A stretch of 6,290 nucleotides of DNA, taken from DASWUD01 sp036401755. GTDB taxonomy: Bacteria; Pseudomonadota; Gammaproteobacteria; Thiohalomonadales; Thiohalomonadaceae. Position numbers and translations under genes: made by a program. The notes under the pieces were generated by a model. The model was not told where the DNA came from. It searched no databases and saw only the letters and a list, made by a program, of their open reading frames with translations. Location of the stretch: NCBI GenBank assembly GCA_036401755.1, contig DASWUD010000187.1, forward strand, positions 1 to 6,290, in the 5' to 3' direction. Positions 1-5,875 of this stretch are shown here, piece after piece (position 1 is the stretch's first letter; every line of letters begins with the position of its first letter).

Positions 1-265
1 TATCGACGCCAGGGCCGGAGCCAGCCTTGTCGAACAGTGCCGGGTGTTGTAATCGGGTAGCCGTCCTCTCGATGCTGATGTCAAAGCCGGTGACACCGAG
101 CGGCTCGGCGGGGGTGAGCGCCTTGTAGCTGAAGGCAGCGCCAAGGTCTTCCGAAAGGAGACGGAACTCGGACTGTGGCAGGCCCGCCGCCTCATCCAGA
201 ATAGTGGCCGCCTGGGCTCCCATCGATACGGCAGCGAAGGTTATACCCGCCAAAAAACGCTTCAT
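1..265 (-). CDS. Predicted small outer-membrane beta-barrel protein, paralog A (partial, C-terminus beyond the window)
   Basis: The frame starts at an ATG (complement of 263-265) and stays open for 88 codons to the left edge, so only the N-terminal part is seen. The protein begins MKRFLAGITFAAVSMGAQA, a Sec signal peptide with a KR n-region, a hydrophobic core and an AQA-A cleavage site. The mature part (SEDLGAAFSYKAL, PAEPLG, TGFDI, TATRLQH) matches the neighbouring paralog at 412-1152 almost residue for residue, apart from about four residues fewer just after the signal peptide. The start is supported by a strong Shine-Dalgarno, AAGGAAG (complement of 272-278), six bases from the ATG. It lies downstream of paralog B on the same strand but behind B's terminator, so it probably has its own promoter. 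I recognise the type only as a conserved hypothetical protein; the barrel assignment is inferred from the full-length paralog. Function is unknown. Confidence 0.85.
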   Translation of the reverse strand, partial: MKRFLAGITFAAVSMGAQAATILDEAAGLPQSEFRLLSEDLGAAFSYKALTPAEPLGVTGFDISIERTATRLQHPALFDKAGSGPGVD

Positions 266-300
266 GATTCACTTCCTTGTCGTGCAATTGTTGAAATAAC
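266..300 (-). promoter_or_regulatory. Leader and ribosome-binding site of paralog A
   Basis: The minus-strand leader holds AAGGAAG six bases before the ATG and, further upstream, the AT-rich string AATTGCAC (complement of 282-289). The same AATTGCAC recurs upstream of paralog B (complement of 1181-1188), at a longer distance from its start codon (29 versus 17 bases). This suggests the duplication included the 5' leader. The Shine-Dalgarno is clear; a regulatory role for the shared string is only inferred. Confidence 0.5.
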
Positions 301-324
301 ACAGCCGGGCGCGGCCGTCGGCAA
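296..324 (-). promoter_or_regulatory. Weak candidate sigma-70 promoter for paralog A
   Basis: Reading the minus strand, TTGCCG (complement of 319-324) and TGTTAT (complement of 296-301) are separated by 17 bases. Each matches four of six consensus positions. The site lies between the terminator of paralog B and the start of paralog A, where a separate promoter is expected, and would give a leader of roughly 25 bases. The spacer is unusually GC-rich. A second pair of the same quality, TTGATG and GATACT with an 18-base spacer, lies upstream of the terminator, so this choice is tentative. Confidence 0.2.
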
Positions 325-354
325 AAAAAAGGCGCCCAGCCTGAGCGGGACGCC
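323..354 (-). terminator. Intrinsic terminator of paralog B
   Basis: On the minus strand, GGCG-T-CCC pairs with GGG-CGCC around a nine-base loop. This gives a seven-base-pair GC-rich stem with one bulged T, followed directly by eight T residues (plus-strand A run at 323-330). It begins about 57 bases after the stop codon of paralog B. The geometry is that of a rho-independent terminator, and it implies that paralogs B and A are mostly separate transcription units. Confidence 0.85.
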
Positions 355-411
355 ACAGTATCTGACTACCTATCTTGCGCCATCAATGCCGCAGATGGGT
401 GGCTATTTGGT

Positions 412-1152
412 TTACCAGCGCAGGCCGAGCTTGAGGCCGTAGGTGGTGGCTTCGCCGGTCTTGTCCCCCTCGACGGCCAGGTTCATCAGACCGAAGTTGA
501 GGTTGGCACCGACCAGCATCTTGTTCTGGGAGAACTTCTCCTCCTCAAGTTGAACGAGCGCGGTATCGGGCAGATTTGGGGTGCTGGTAGACCAGACCTT
601 GCCAACCCCGGCGTAGGGGGTGAACATCGCCAGCCCCTTGGAGATGGTCAGCTCCAGGCCACGGGTGCTGAAGTCGAGCTGGTCGACGCCGGAAAGCTTG
701 GAGTAGGTGCCACGCAGTGCCAGGGCCGGCATCGCCACCCCGCCTTCGAGGAAGGCGTAGCGCAGCTCGGCACCGGTCAGCTTGATGTTGCTGTCGGGCA
801 CTTCGCTCAGGAACGCGCCGACGTCGATATTGAAGGGCAGCCCCTTGTGGACGTGGAGCTTGGCTACCGGCAGGGTATCGAAGCTGGAGCCGGTGGTTAC
901 CGCGTCGAAAATGGCGGAGTGTTGCAGCTTGGTGGCGGTCATTTCGATGCCGATGTCGAAGCCGGTGATGCCCAGCGGTTCTGCGGGAGCGAGCGCCTTG
1001 TAGCTGAGGGCGGCACCGAGATCCTCGGAGAAGAGGCGGAAACCCTCCTGACCGTAGGTGTTGGCCAAATCTTGCAGCGCGTCGATATCACTGGCAGCCT
1101 GCGCCCCCATTGATATGGCGGCGAGAACTGCGCTTGCCAAAATACGTTTCAT
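412..1152 (-). CDS. Predicted small outer-membrane beta-barrel protein, paralog B (hypothetical)
   Basis: This 246-residue protein has a Sec signal peptide, MKRILASAVLAAISMGAQA, with probable cleavage after AQA (residue 19) or one residue later. The mature part lacks a hydrophobic helix and is made of short alternating polar/apolar stretches separated by turns (for example AKLHVHKG, GAELRYAFLEGG, ALALRGTYSKLSG, GLELTISKG, MLVGANLNFG). It ends in TTYGLKLGLRW, with the terminal aromatic residue typical of the recognition signal of BAM-assembled barrels. About ten strands would fit the length. The start has a strong Shine-Dalgarno, AAGGGAG, six bases upstream (complement of 1159-1165). It is divergent from lptD and is the upstream copy of a tandem pair with the partial gene at 1-265. 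I recall similar conserved hypothetical proteins in environmental Proteobacteria but cannot name a function; no enzymatic or porin-specific motif is visible. Confidence 0.88.
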   Translation of the reverse strand: MKRILASAVLAAISMGAQAASDIDALQDLANTYGQEGFRLFSEDLGAALSYKALAPAEPLGITGFDIGIEMTATKLQHSAIFDAVTTGSSFDTLPVAKLHVHKGLPFNIDVGAFLSEVPDSNIKLTGAELRYAFLEGGVAMPALALRGTYSKLSGVDQLDFSTRGLELTISKGLAMFTPYAGVGKVWSTSTPNLPDTALVQLEEEKFSQNKMLVGANLNFGLMNLAVEGDKTGEATTYGLKLGLRW

Positions 1153-1203
1153 GACACTCTCCCTTTATTGGTTGGATGTTGTGCAATTTTCATCGAATCA
1201 GCA

Positions 1204-1229
1204 CTGTCAGGCCGGGACGGCCTTCACAG
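1204..1229. other. GC-rich inverted repeat (hairpin) upstream of paralog B
   Basis: AGGCCG (1209-1214) and CGGCCT (1218-1223) form a perfect six-base-pair stem around GGA. CTGT (1204-1207) and ACAG (1226-1229) extend it by four pairs beyond a small internal loop. Neither strand has a T run after it, so it is not a standard intrinsic terminator. It could be an operator or a leader RNA stem for paralog B, or a chance GC-rich dyad. The paralog A leader has a related but less regular dyad at 304-322. Confidence 0.5.
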
Positions 1230-1299
1230 GGGCAATAAATCTTGAGCATGATACCTGACATTGGTTGATGGAGATATTTGAAGCCGTGGCTATTCTGTG

Positions 1300-1327
1300 C
1301 GAACGTAACGCCCTTTTAACCGTCTGG
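1300..1327 (+). promoter_or_regulatory. Candidate sigma-E (RpoE) promoter of lptD
   Basis: CGAACGT (1300-1306) resembles the sigma-E -35 element GGAACTT with the GAAC core intact. After exactly 16 bases comes TCTGG (1323-1327), close to the -10 forms TCTGA/TCTAA. The spacer contains an AT stretch (TTTTAA). Transcription would start near 1333, giving a leader of about 15 bases before the GTG of lptD. In E. coli, lptD and surA belong to the sigma-E envelope-stress regulon, so the element is where it would be expected. The -35 has two mismatches of seven and the -10 one of five, so this is a supported candidate only. Confidence 0.45.
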
Positions 1328-1347
1328 CGAAGAGCACTCCCCTAATC

Positions 1348-3552
1348 GTGGCAAGTTATGGCCTTCCATTCGCACTTCGCAGAGTCCTCTGGCTGGTGCT
1401 GTGCGCGCTTCCCGGCACCACTTTGGCGGCGGCCCCGGCCGCTGACCGCTGGGCCCTCTGCCCCCCGCCCGCCGGGATCCCGGCGGCCCCCGAGGGGAGC
1501 GACGAGGAGGGTCAGCCCATCCATCTCTCCGCCGACGAGGCAGAGGCACAATCCGACACCTCCAGCCGCTTCGCCGGCAATGTGGTAGTTACGCGTGGCT
1601 CCACCGAGCTCAAGGCCGACAGCGCCAGTTATGACCAGCCCAGCGACACCCTAACGCTGGAGGGAAATGTCAGTTTTCTGACCCCTCTCCACTATTTCCA
1701 GGGCGAGAGTGCCCGCGTGCAGCTTGGCACCAATAGCGGCGAACTGGTGGGCAGCCGCTTCCACTTCCGGGAGTTCCACGCCTTTGGCGAGGCGCGCCGC
1801 GTCGATATCAGCGATCCAAGCCACACCCGCCTGGAAGGGGTGGTCTACTCCACCTGCAATCCCGAAAAGCAGGACTGGCGACTCAAGGCAAGCAGCCTGG
1901 AGCTGAACCGGGAGAGCAACACCGGCGAGGCGTACAACGTCACCCTCGCCTTCAAAGGGGTGCCCTTTCTCTACCTCCCCTACCTCAACTTTCCGCTGGA
2001 GGGGCGCAAGTCGGGCTTTCTCGCCCCCACCTTCGGCAGAACCGAGGTGTCGGGCAACGACATCCGACTGCCGTTCTACTGGAATATCGCCCCGGAGTAC
2101 GACGCGACCATTACCGCACGCTCCATCGCGGCGCGCGGCAACATGCTGATGACCGAAGGGCGCTATCTGGCGCCGGATGAGAGCCGCGGCACACTCAACG
2201 TCGAGTGGCTGCCGGAGGACCGACTCTACGGCAGCAGACGCCTCTACACCGCCTTCAACCACCATTCGCTGCCGCACAGTGGCTGGGGGCTTGACCTCAC
2301 CCACAGCTCCGTCACCGACCCGGACTATTTCAACGACATGACCACCAGCCAGCTCGCCGCCAGCCAGACCCACCTGGAGCGGCGCGCCGATATCTCCTAT
2401 CGCGAGAGCCACTGGTCGTTCCTGGCCCGTGCCCAGAACTACCAGACCCTGGTCGGCGATGAACCCTATTCGCGCATGCCACAGCTGCTCCTCAACGCAG
2501 AGACGCCGCGCCGCCCCGACAGGCTCTATCTCAATCTGGAGAGTGAGCTGGTCTACTTTACCCACCCCAACAGTTCGGTGACCCAGGGCAGTCGCCTCGA
2601 TCTGACCCCGGCGGTCAGCCTGCCGCTGCAGGGGGCCTCCTGGTTCCTGACGCCGCGCGTCGCACTACGCAACACCGAATACACCCTGACCAGTGATGGC
2701 GATACCCGCTACAGCCGCACCCTGCCCATCGCCTCGCTCGACTGGGGACTCTTCTTCGAGCGGGACTCCACCATGGGTGACAAGGCGATGGTGCAGAGCG
2801 TCGAGCCGCGGCTCTACTATCTCTATGTGCCCTACAAGGATCAGGATGCGCTGCCGCTGTTTGACACCGGCTATTACGACTTCAGTTACAGCCAGCTGTT
2901 TCGTGACAACCGCTTCAGCGGTGCCGATCGGGTCGGCGACGCCAACCAGCTCACCAACTCACTGACCACCCGCTATCTGGAGGCGGCCACGGGCCGCGAG
3001 TGGGGCCGCGCCAGCGTGGGCCAGATCACCTATTTCGAAGACCGCAAGGTAACCCTCACCCCCAGCGAGGCCGATAGCCGCACCAGCTCGGACATGATCG
3101 CCGAGGTCGCGGTCAAGCCGCTCGAGGACCTGGAGTTCGCCAACGCCGGACGCTGGAATCCCGATAGCGGACACGAAGACCTGCTCACCTCGAGCCTGCG
3201 CTTTCGCCCCGCCGAGGACAAGGTGACCAGCCTCACCTATCGCTACCAGCGTGAACTTGATCTGCGCCAGACCGATCTCACCGCCTTCTGGCCAGTGACG
3301 CGCCAGTGGCGTGTCATCGGTCGCTGGCAGTACGACCTGGAGAACCATCTCTCCTATGACACGGTGGGGGGCCTCGAATACCAGAGCTGCTGCTGGGCCT
3401 TCCGCCTGGTGGGACGCGGCCGCTACAACACCTCCACCCTGGAGATCGACCACAGCATCTATCTGACCCTGGAGCTGAAGGGGCTCACCGCCATCGGCAA
3501 CCGCCTCGATGCGGAGCTGGAGCGTGGTATCCTAGGCTTCCCGATCCACTGA
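1348..3552 (+). CDS. lptD: LPS-assembly outer-membrane protein LptD
   Basis: LptD, with lipoprotein LptE, forms the outer-membrane translocon that receives lipopolysaccharide from the LptA bridge and inserts it into the outer leaflet. The 734-residue protein (E. coli has 784) has a signal peptide at about 1-27 (RR, then VLWLVLCALPGTTLA) and an Ala/Pro-rich linker. An OstA/LptA-like jellyroll follows at about 56-165 (IHLSADEAEAQ, FAGNVVV, LTLEGNVSF). The barrel then starts with the family signature RKSGFLAPTFG and PFYWNIAPEYDATIT (about 225-260). Cys38, Cys170 and the pair Cys681-Cys682 correspond to the four cysteines that form the interdomain disulfides of E. coli LptD, so the Dsb-dependent maturation switch is probably conserved. 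The start is GTG at 1348: an in-frame TAA at 1306 limits extension, and it places the signal peptide correctly. No good Shine-Dalgarno precedes it. First gene of the operon, with surA 23 bases downstream. Confidence 0.97.
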   Translation: MASYGLPFALRRVLWLVLCALPGTTLAAAPAADRWALCPPPAGIPAAPEGSDEEGQPIHLSADEAEAQSDTSSRFAGNVVVTRGSTELKADSASYDQPSDTLTLEGNVSFLTPLHYFQGESARVQLGTNSGELVGSRFHFREFHAFGEARRVDISDPSHTRLEGVVYSTCNPEKQDWRLKASSLELNRESNTGEAYNVTLAFKGVPFLYLPYLNFPLEGRKSGFLAPTFGRTEVSGNDIRLPFYWNIAPEYDATITARSIAARGNMLMTEGRYLAPDESRGTLNVEWLPEDRLYGSRRLYTAFNHHSLPHSGWGLDLTHSSVTDPDYFNDMTTSQLAASQTHLERRADISYRESHWSFLARAQNYQTLVGDEPYSRMPQLLLNAETPRRPDRLYLNLESELVYFTHPNSSVTQGSRLDLTPAVSLPLQGASWFLTPRVALRNTEYTLTSDGDTRYSRTLPIASLDWGLFFERDSTMGDKAMVQSVEPRLYYLYVPYKDQDALPLFDTGYYDFSYSQLFRDNRFSGADRVGDANQLTNSLTTRYLEAATGREWGRASVGQITYFEDRKVTLTPSEADSRTSSDMIAEVAVKPLEDLEFANAGRWNPDSGHEDLLTSSLRFRPAEDKVTSLTYRYQRELDLRQTDLTAFWPVTRQWRVIGRWQYDLENHLSYDTVGGLEYQSCCWAFRLVGRGRYNTSTLEIDHSIYLTLELKGLTAIGNRLDAELERGILGFPIH

Positions 3553-3575
3553 AATCCTGATCTGCGACTCCCCTG

Positions 3576-4856
3576 ATGAAAAGATTGTTGCTGGCCCTGC
3601 TGCTCGCCGCCACCTCCCTGGCATATGGTGCCACCCCGGTACAACCCCTCGACCGTGTCATCGCGGTAGTCGATGACGATGTCATCACCCACAACGAAGT
3701 GGAACAGCGCCTGCAGAGCCTGCGTCAGCAACTGGCGCACAACAAAACATCGGCCCCGCCCGATGCGATACTGCGCCGCCAGCTGCTGGAGCGCATGATC
3801 CTCGAACGCATCCAGCTCGCGCTGGCACAACGTATCGGCATCCGCGTCGACGATGAAAACCTCAATCAGATCATCAGCAACATTGCCACGCAAAACCACA
3901 TGGATTTCGATCAGTTCCGCGCCGCCCTGCAGCGTGACGGCATCGCCTTCGCAGACTTCCGCGAAGAGATCCGCAACGAGGTGATCATCACACGACTGCG
4001 TGCCACCCAGGTGGATAACCGCGTGACCGTCAGCCCGCAGGAGGTGAAGAGCTGGCTCGAATCGCGCGCCGCACAGGATCAGAGCACCGAATATCACCTA
4101 GCACAGATCCTCATCGCCCTGCCCGAATCAGCCTCGCCGGATGAGGTGCAGACGGCGCGTGCACGCGCCGAAGAGGTGCTGACGAAGCTGCGCGGCGGCG
4201 CCGAGTTCCGTGAAATGGCAGCGGCCTACTCTGGCGATCAGCAGGCGCTGGAGGGAGGCGATCTTGGCTGGCGTCGCACCGCTGAGCTCCCCACCTTCCT
4301 GGTCGATCACGTTATCGACATGAAGCCGGGTGCACTGAGCGACATCATTCGCAGCACCAGCGGCTTCCATATCCTCAAGCTCATCGACAAACGTGGCGAG
4401 GAGCGCCAGGTGGTGCGCCAGGTGCATGCCCGTCACATCCTCATCCGCACCGATGCGATCACCTCCGATGCAGAAGCCAAGGCGCGCCTAACGCGGCTGC
4501 GCCAGCGCATCCTCGCCGGCGAGGATTTCGCCACCCTGGCGCGCGCCAACTCCGACGACAAGGGCTCCGGCTCGCAGGGCGGTGATCTCGGCTGGGCCAA
4601 TCCCGGCACCTTCGTCCCCGAGTTCGAGGCCGCCCTCTCCCAGCTGGCGGTGGGGGCCACCAGCGATGTGTTCCGCACCCAGTTCGGCTGGCATATCGTG
4701 CAGCTGCTCGGTTATCGCGACCACGACAGTACCGACGAGATGCGCTTTAGTCAGGCCCAGGAGGCACTGCGCAAGCGCAAGATTGAAGAGGAGCAGCAGA
4801 ACTGGCTGCGCCGCCTGCGCGACGAGGCCTATGTGGAGTACCACCTTGAGGAGTGA
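3576..4856 (+). CDS. surA: Periplasmic chaperone and peptidyl-prolyl isomerase SurA
   Basis: SurA escorts unfolded outer-membrane proteins, including LptD, across the periplasm to the BAM complex. The 426 residues match the family length (E. coli 428). A signal peptide MKRLLLALLLAATSLAYG is followed by the N-terminal chaperone domain (about 20-168, opening with DRVIAVVDDDVITHNEVEQR). Two parvulin domains come next. The first, at about 172-271, shows HLAQILI, GGDLGW and GFHILKL; the second, at about 283-380, shows HARHILI, GGDLGW and GWHIVQL. A C-terminal helix (about 388-426) completes the chaperone core. Both parvulin domains look intact. The ATG at 3576 follows the lptD stop by 23 bases and has no recognisable Shine-Dalgarno, so translation may depend on ribosomes finishing lptD. 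The 3' end overlaps the probable start of pdxA. Confidence 0.97.
   Translation: MKRLLLALLLAATSLAYGATPVQPLDRVIAVVDDDVITHNEVEQRLQSLRQQLAHNKTSAPPDAILRRQLLERMILERIQLALAQRIGIRVDDENLNQIISNIATQNHMDFDQFRAALQRDGIAFADFREEIRNEVIITRLRATQVDNRVTVSPQEVKSWLESRAAQDQSTEYHLAQILIALPESASPDEVQTARARAEEVLTKLRGGAEFREMAAAYSGDQQALEGGDLGWRRTAELPTFLVDHVIDMKPGALSDIIRSTSGFHILKLIDKRGEERQVVRQVHARHILIRTDAITSDAEAKARLTRLRQRILAGEDFATLARANSDDKGSGSQGGDLGWANPGTFVPEFEAALSQLAVGATSDVFRTQFGWHIVQLLGYRDHDSTDEMRFSQAQEALRKRKIEEEQQNWLRRLRDEAYVEYHLEE
4835..4848 (+). promoter_or_regulatory. Ribosome-binding site that supports the TTG start of pdxA
   Basis: GGAG (4835-4838) lies inside the surA coding sequence, seven bases before the TTG at 4846, an ideal distance. 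The alternative ATG at 4831 has only GAGG (4824-4827) three bases upstream, which is too close. The TTG start also makes the residue numbering almost coincide with E. coli PdxA. Confidence 0.6.
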
Positions 4857-5865
4857 GCGGGCACCGCTCGTCCTCACCGCCGGAGAGCCGGCGGGGATCG
4901 GCCCCGATCTCTGCGTGCAGTGGGCCCAGGAGGAACAGCGATTACCGCTGGTGGTGGTCGCCGACCCCGAGCTGTTGGAGCAGCGTGCCCGGCAATTGGG
5001 CCTGACGCTGCGGCTCCATCGCTACGAGGCGGGTGGCAACGTGGCCACCGCCGCGGCTGAACTGAGCTACCTGCCGGTCACGCTTGCCCGCCCCGCCCAG
5101 GCCGGCCGCCTCGACACCGCCAATGCCGGGTATGTGCTCGACACCCTGCGCCTCGCCATCGATGGCTGCCTGGATGGACGATTCAGCGCACTCGTTACCG
5201 CACCCTTACACAAGGGGGTGATCAACGACGCCGGCATCCCCTTCACCGGCCATACCGAATTTCTTGCCGCACACACCGGCACACCGTGCGTGGTGATGAT
5301 GCTCGCCACACCCGGGCTGCGTGTCGCCCTGGCCACCACCCATCTGCCGCTCGCCGCAGTGAGTCGTGCCATCACCCCGCAACTGCTGCGCCAGATAGTC
5401 ACCATCCTGCACCGCGAGTTGGTCGATAAATTTGCGCTCCCCAGGCCGAAAATTCTGGTCTGTGGTCTCAATCCCCATGCGGGCGAAGGCGGCCACCTGG
5501 GGCGCGAAGAGATCGAGGTGATCGAACCGCTGCTGGAGGAGCTGCGCAGTGAGCAGGGCATGCAGCTGCTCGGTCCGCTGCCCGCCGACACGCTGTTCAC
5601 CCCGCGCTACCTGCACGAGGCCGATGCGGTGCTTGCCATGTATCACGATCAGGGGTTGCCGGTGCTCAAGCACCTGGGCTTTGGCAACGCCGTCAACATC
5701 ACCCTCGGCCTGCCCATCATTCGCACCTCGGTGGACCACGGCACCGCGCTCGATCTGGCCGGCACCGGCAAGGCCGAGCTCGGCAGCCTGCGCTATGCCA
5801 TCACCGTGGCCGAGCAGATGGCGGGCGGCCTCGCGTGCCCCTTGAACCTTGCCCCTCTCACTTGA
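4846..5865 (+). CDS. pdxA: 4-hydroxythreonine-4-phosphate dehydrogenase PdxA
   Basis: PdxA oxidises 4-phosphohydroxy-L-threonine with NAD(P), giving after decarboxylation the aminoacetone phosphate that PdxJ condenses into pyridoxine 5'-phosphate (DXP-dependent vitamin B6 pathway, cytoplasm). From the TTG the protein has 339 residues (E. coli 329). Family signatures are TAGEPAGIGPDL near the N-terminus, TAPLHKG (about 118-124), the substrate-binding TGHTEFLA with His136-Thr137, and the metal-ligand histidines His166 (TTHLPL), His211 (NPHAGEGG) and His267 (MYHDQGLP). E. coli uses His166, His211 and His266, so the site is complete and the numbering supports this start. The gene overlaps the end of surA by 11 bases in another frame. 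An ATG at 4831 would add five residues and is the main alternative. The stop at 5863-5865 is ten bases before rsmA. Confidence 0.95.
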   Translation: MRSERAPLVLTAGEPAGIGPDLCVQWAQEEQRLPLVVVADPELLEQRARQLGLTLRLHRYEAGGNVATAAAELSYLPVTLARPAQAGRLDTANAGYVLDTLRLAIDGCLDGRFSALVTAPLHKGVINDAGIPFTGHTEFLAAHTGTPCVVMMLATPGLRVALATTHLPLAAVSRAITPQLLRQIVTILHRELVDKFALPRPKILVCGLNPHAGEGGHLGREEIEVIEPLLEELRSEQGMQLLGPLPADTLFTPRYLHEADAVLAMYHDQGLPVLKHLGFGNAVNITLGLPIIRTSVDHGTALDLAGTGKAELGSLRYAITVAEQMAGGLACPLNLAPLT

Positions 5866-5875
5866 AACCGCTCTG

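Larger units (their letters stand above)
1153..1347. promoter_or_regulatory. Divergent control region between paralog B and lptD
   Basis: This 195-base gap separates two divergent genes and must hold promoters for both. On the minus strand it carries the paralog B ribosome-binding site (complement of 1159-1165) and the AATTGCAC string shared with paralog A (complement of 1181-1188). In the middle is a GC-rich hairpin (1204-1229). On the lptD side is a sigma-E-like promoter (1300-1327). I found no convincing sigma-70 promoter pair for paralog B and no small ORF with a plausible ribosome-binding site. Confidence 0.6.

Noticed and set aside
304..322. GC-rich dyad next to the A run as a second, plus-strand terminator
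   Set aside because: On the plus strand the stem is followed by A residues, not T residues, and no plus-strand gene lies upstream within the window.
550..1113. 187-residue plus-strand ORF antisense to paralog B
   Set aside because: The minus-strand frame has a signal peptide, a strong Shine-Dalgarno, a terminator and a paralog. The plus-strand product is low-complexity and Gly-rich, as expected of a shadow.
1058..1258. Short plus-strand ORF spanning the start of paralog B and the intergenic gap
   Set aside because: It is mostly antisense to the paralog B signal peptide and has no ribosome-binding site or plausible product.
1190..1290. Sigma-70 promoter for paralog B (for example the minus-strand TATCAT near 1247-1252, or TTGCCC near 1230-1235)
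   Set aside because: No -35/-10 pair with acceptable spacing and matches could be formed, although a promoter must exist in the region.
1651..2565. 304-residue antisense ORF inside lptD
   Set aside because: The lptD frame is unmistakably coding. Long antisense ORFs are expected in GC-rich genes, and the translation has no recognisable domain, signal peptide or ribosome-binding site support.
3459..4097. 212-residue antisense ORF across the lptD-surA junction
   Set aside because: It overlaps two well-supported genes and has no family resemblance.
4582..4845. Upstream extension of the pdxA frame into surA, giving a 427-residue ORF
   Set aside because: The extra residues are Pro/Ser/Arg-rich and read out of frame through the second parvulin domain of surA. 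PdxA homologs begin about ten residues before the GEPAGIGPD motif.
5206..5739. Antisense ORF of 177 residues inside pdxA
   Set aside because: A shadow of the pdxA codons; the motifs of PdxA are all in the plus-strand frame.
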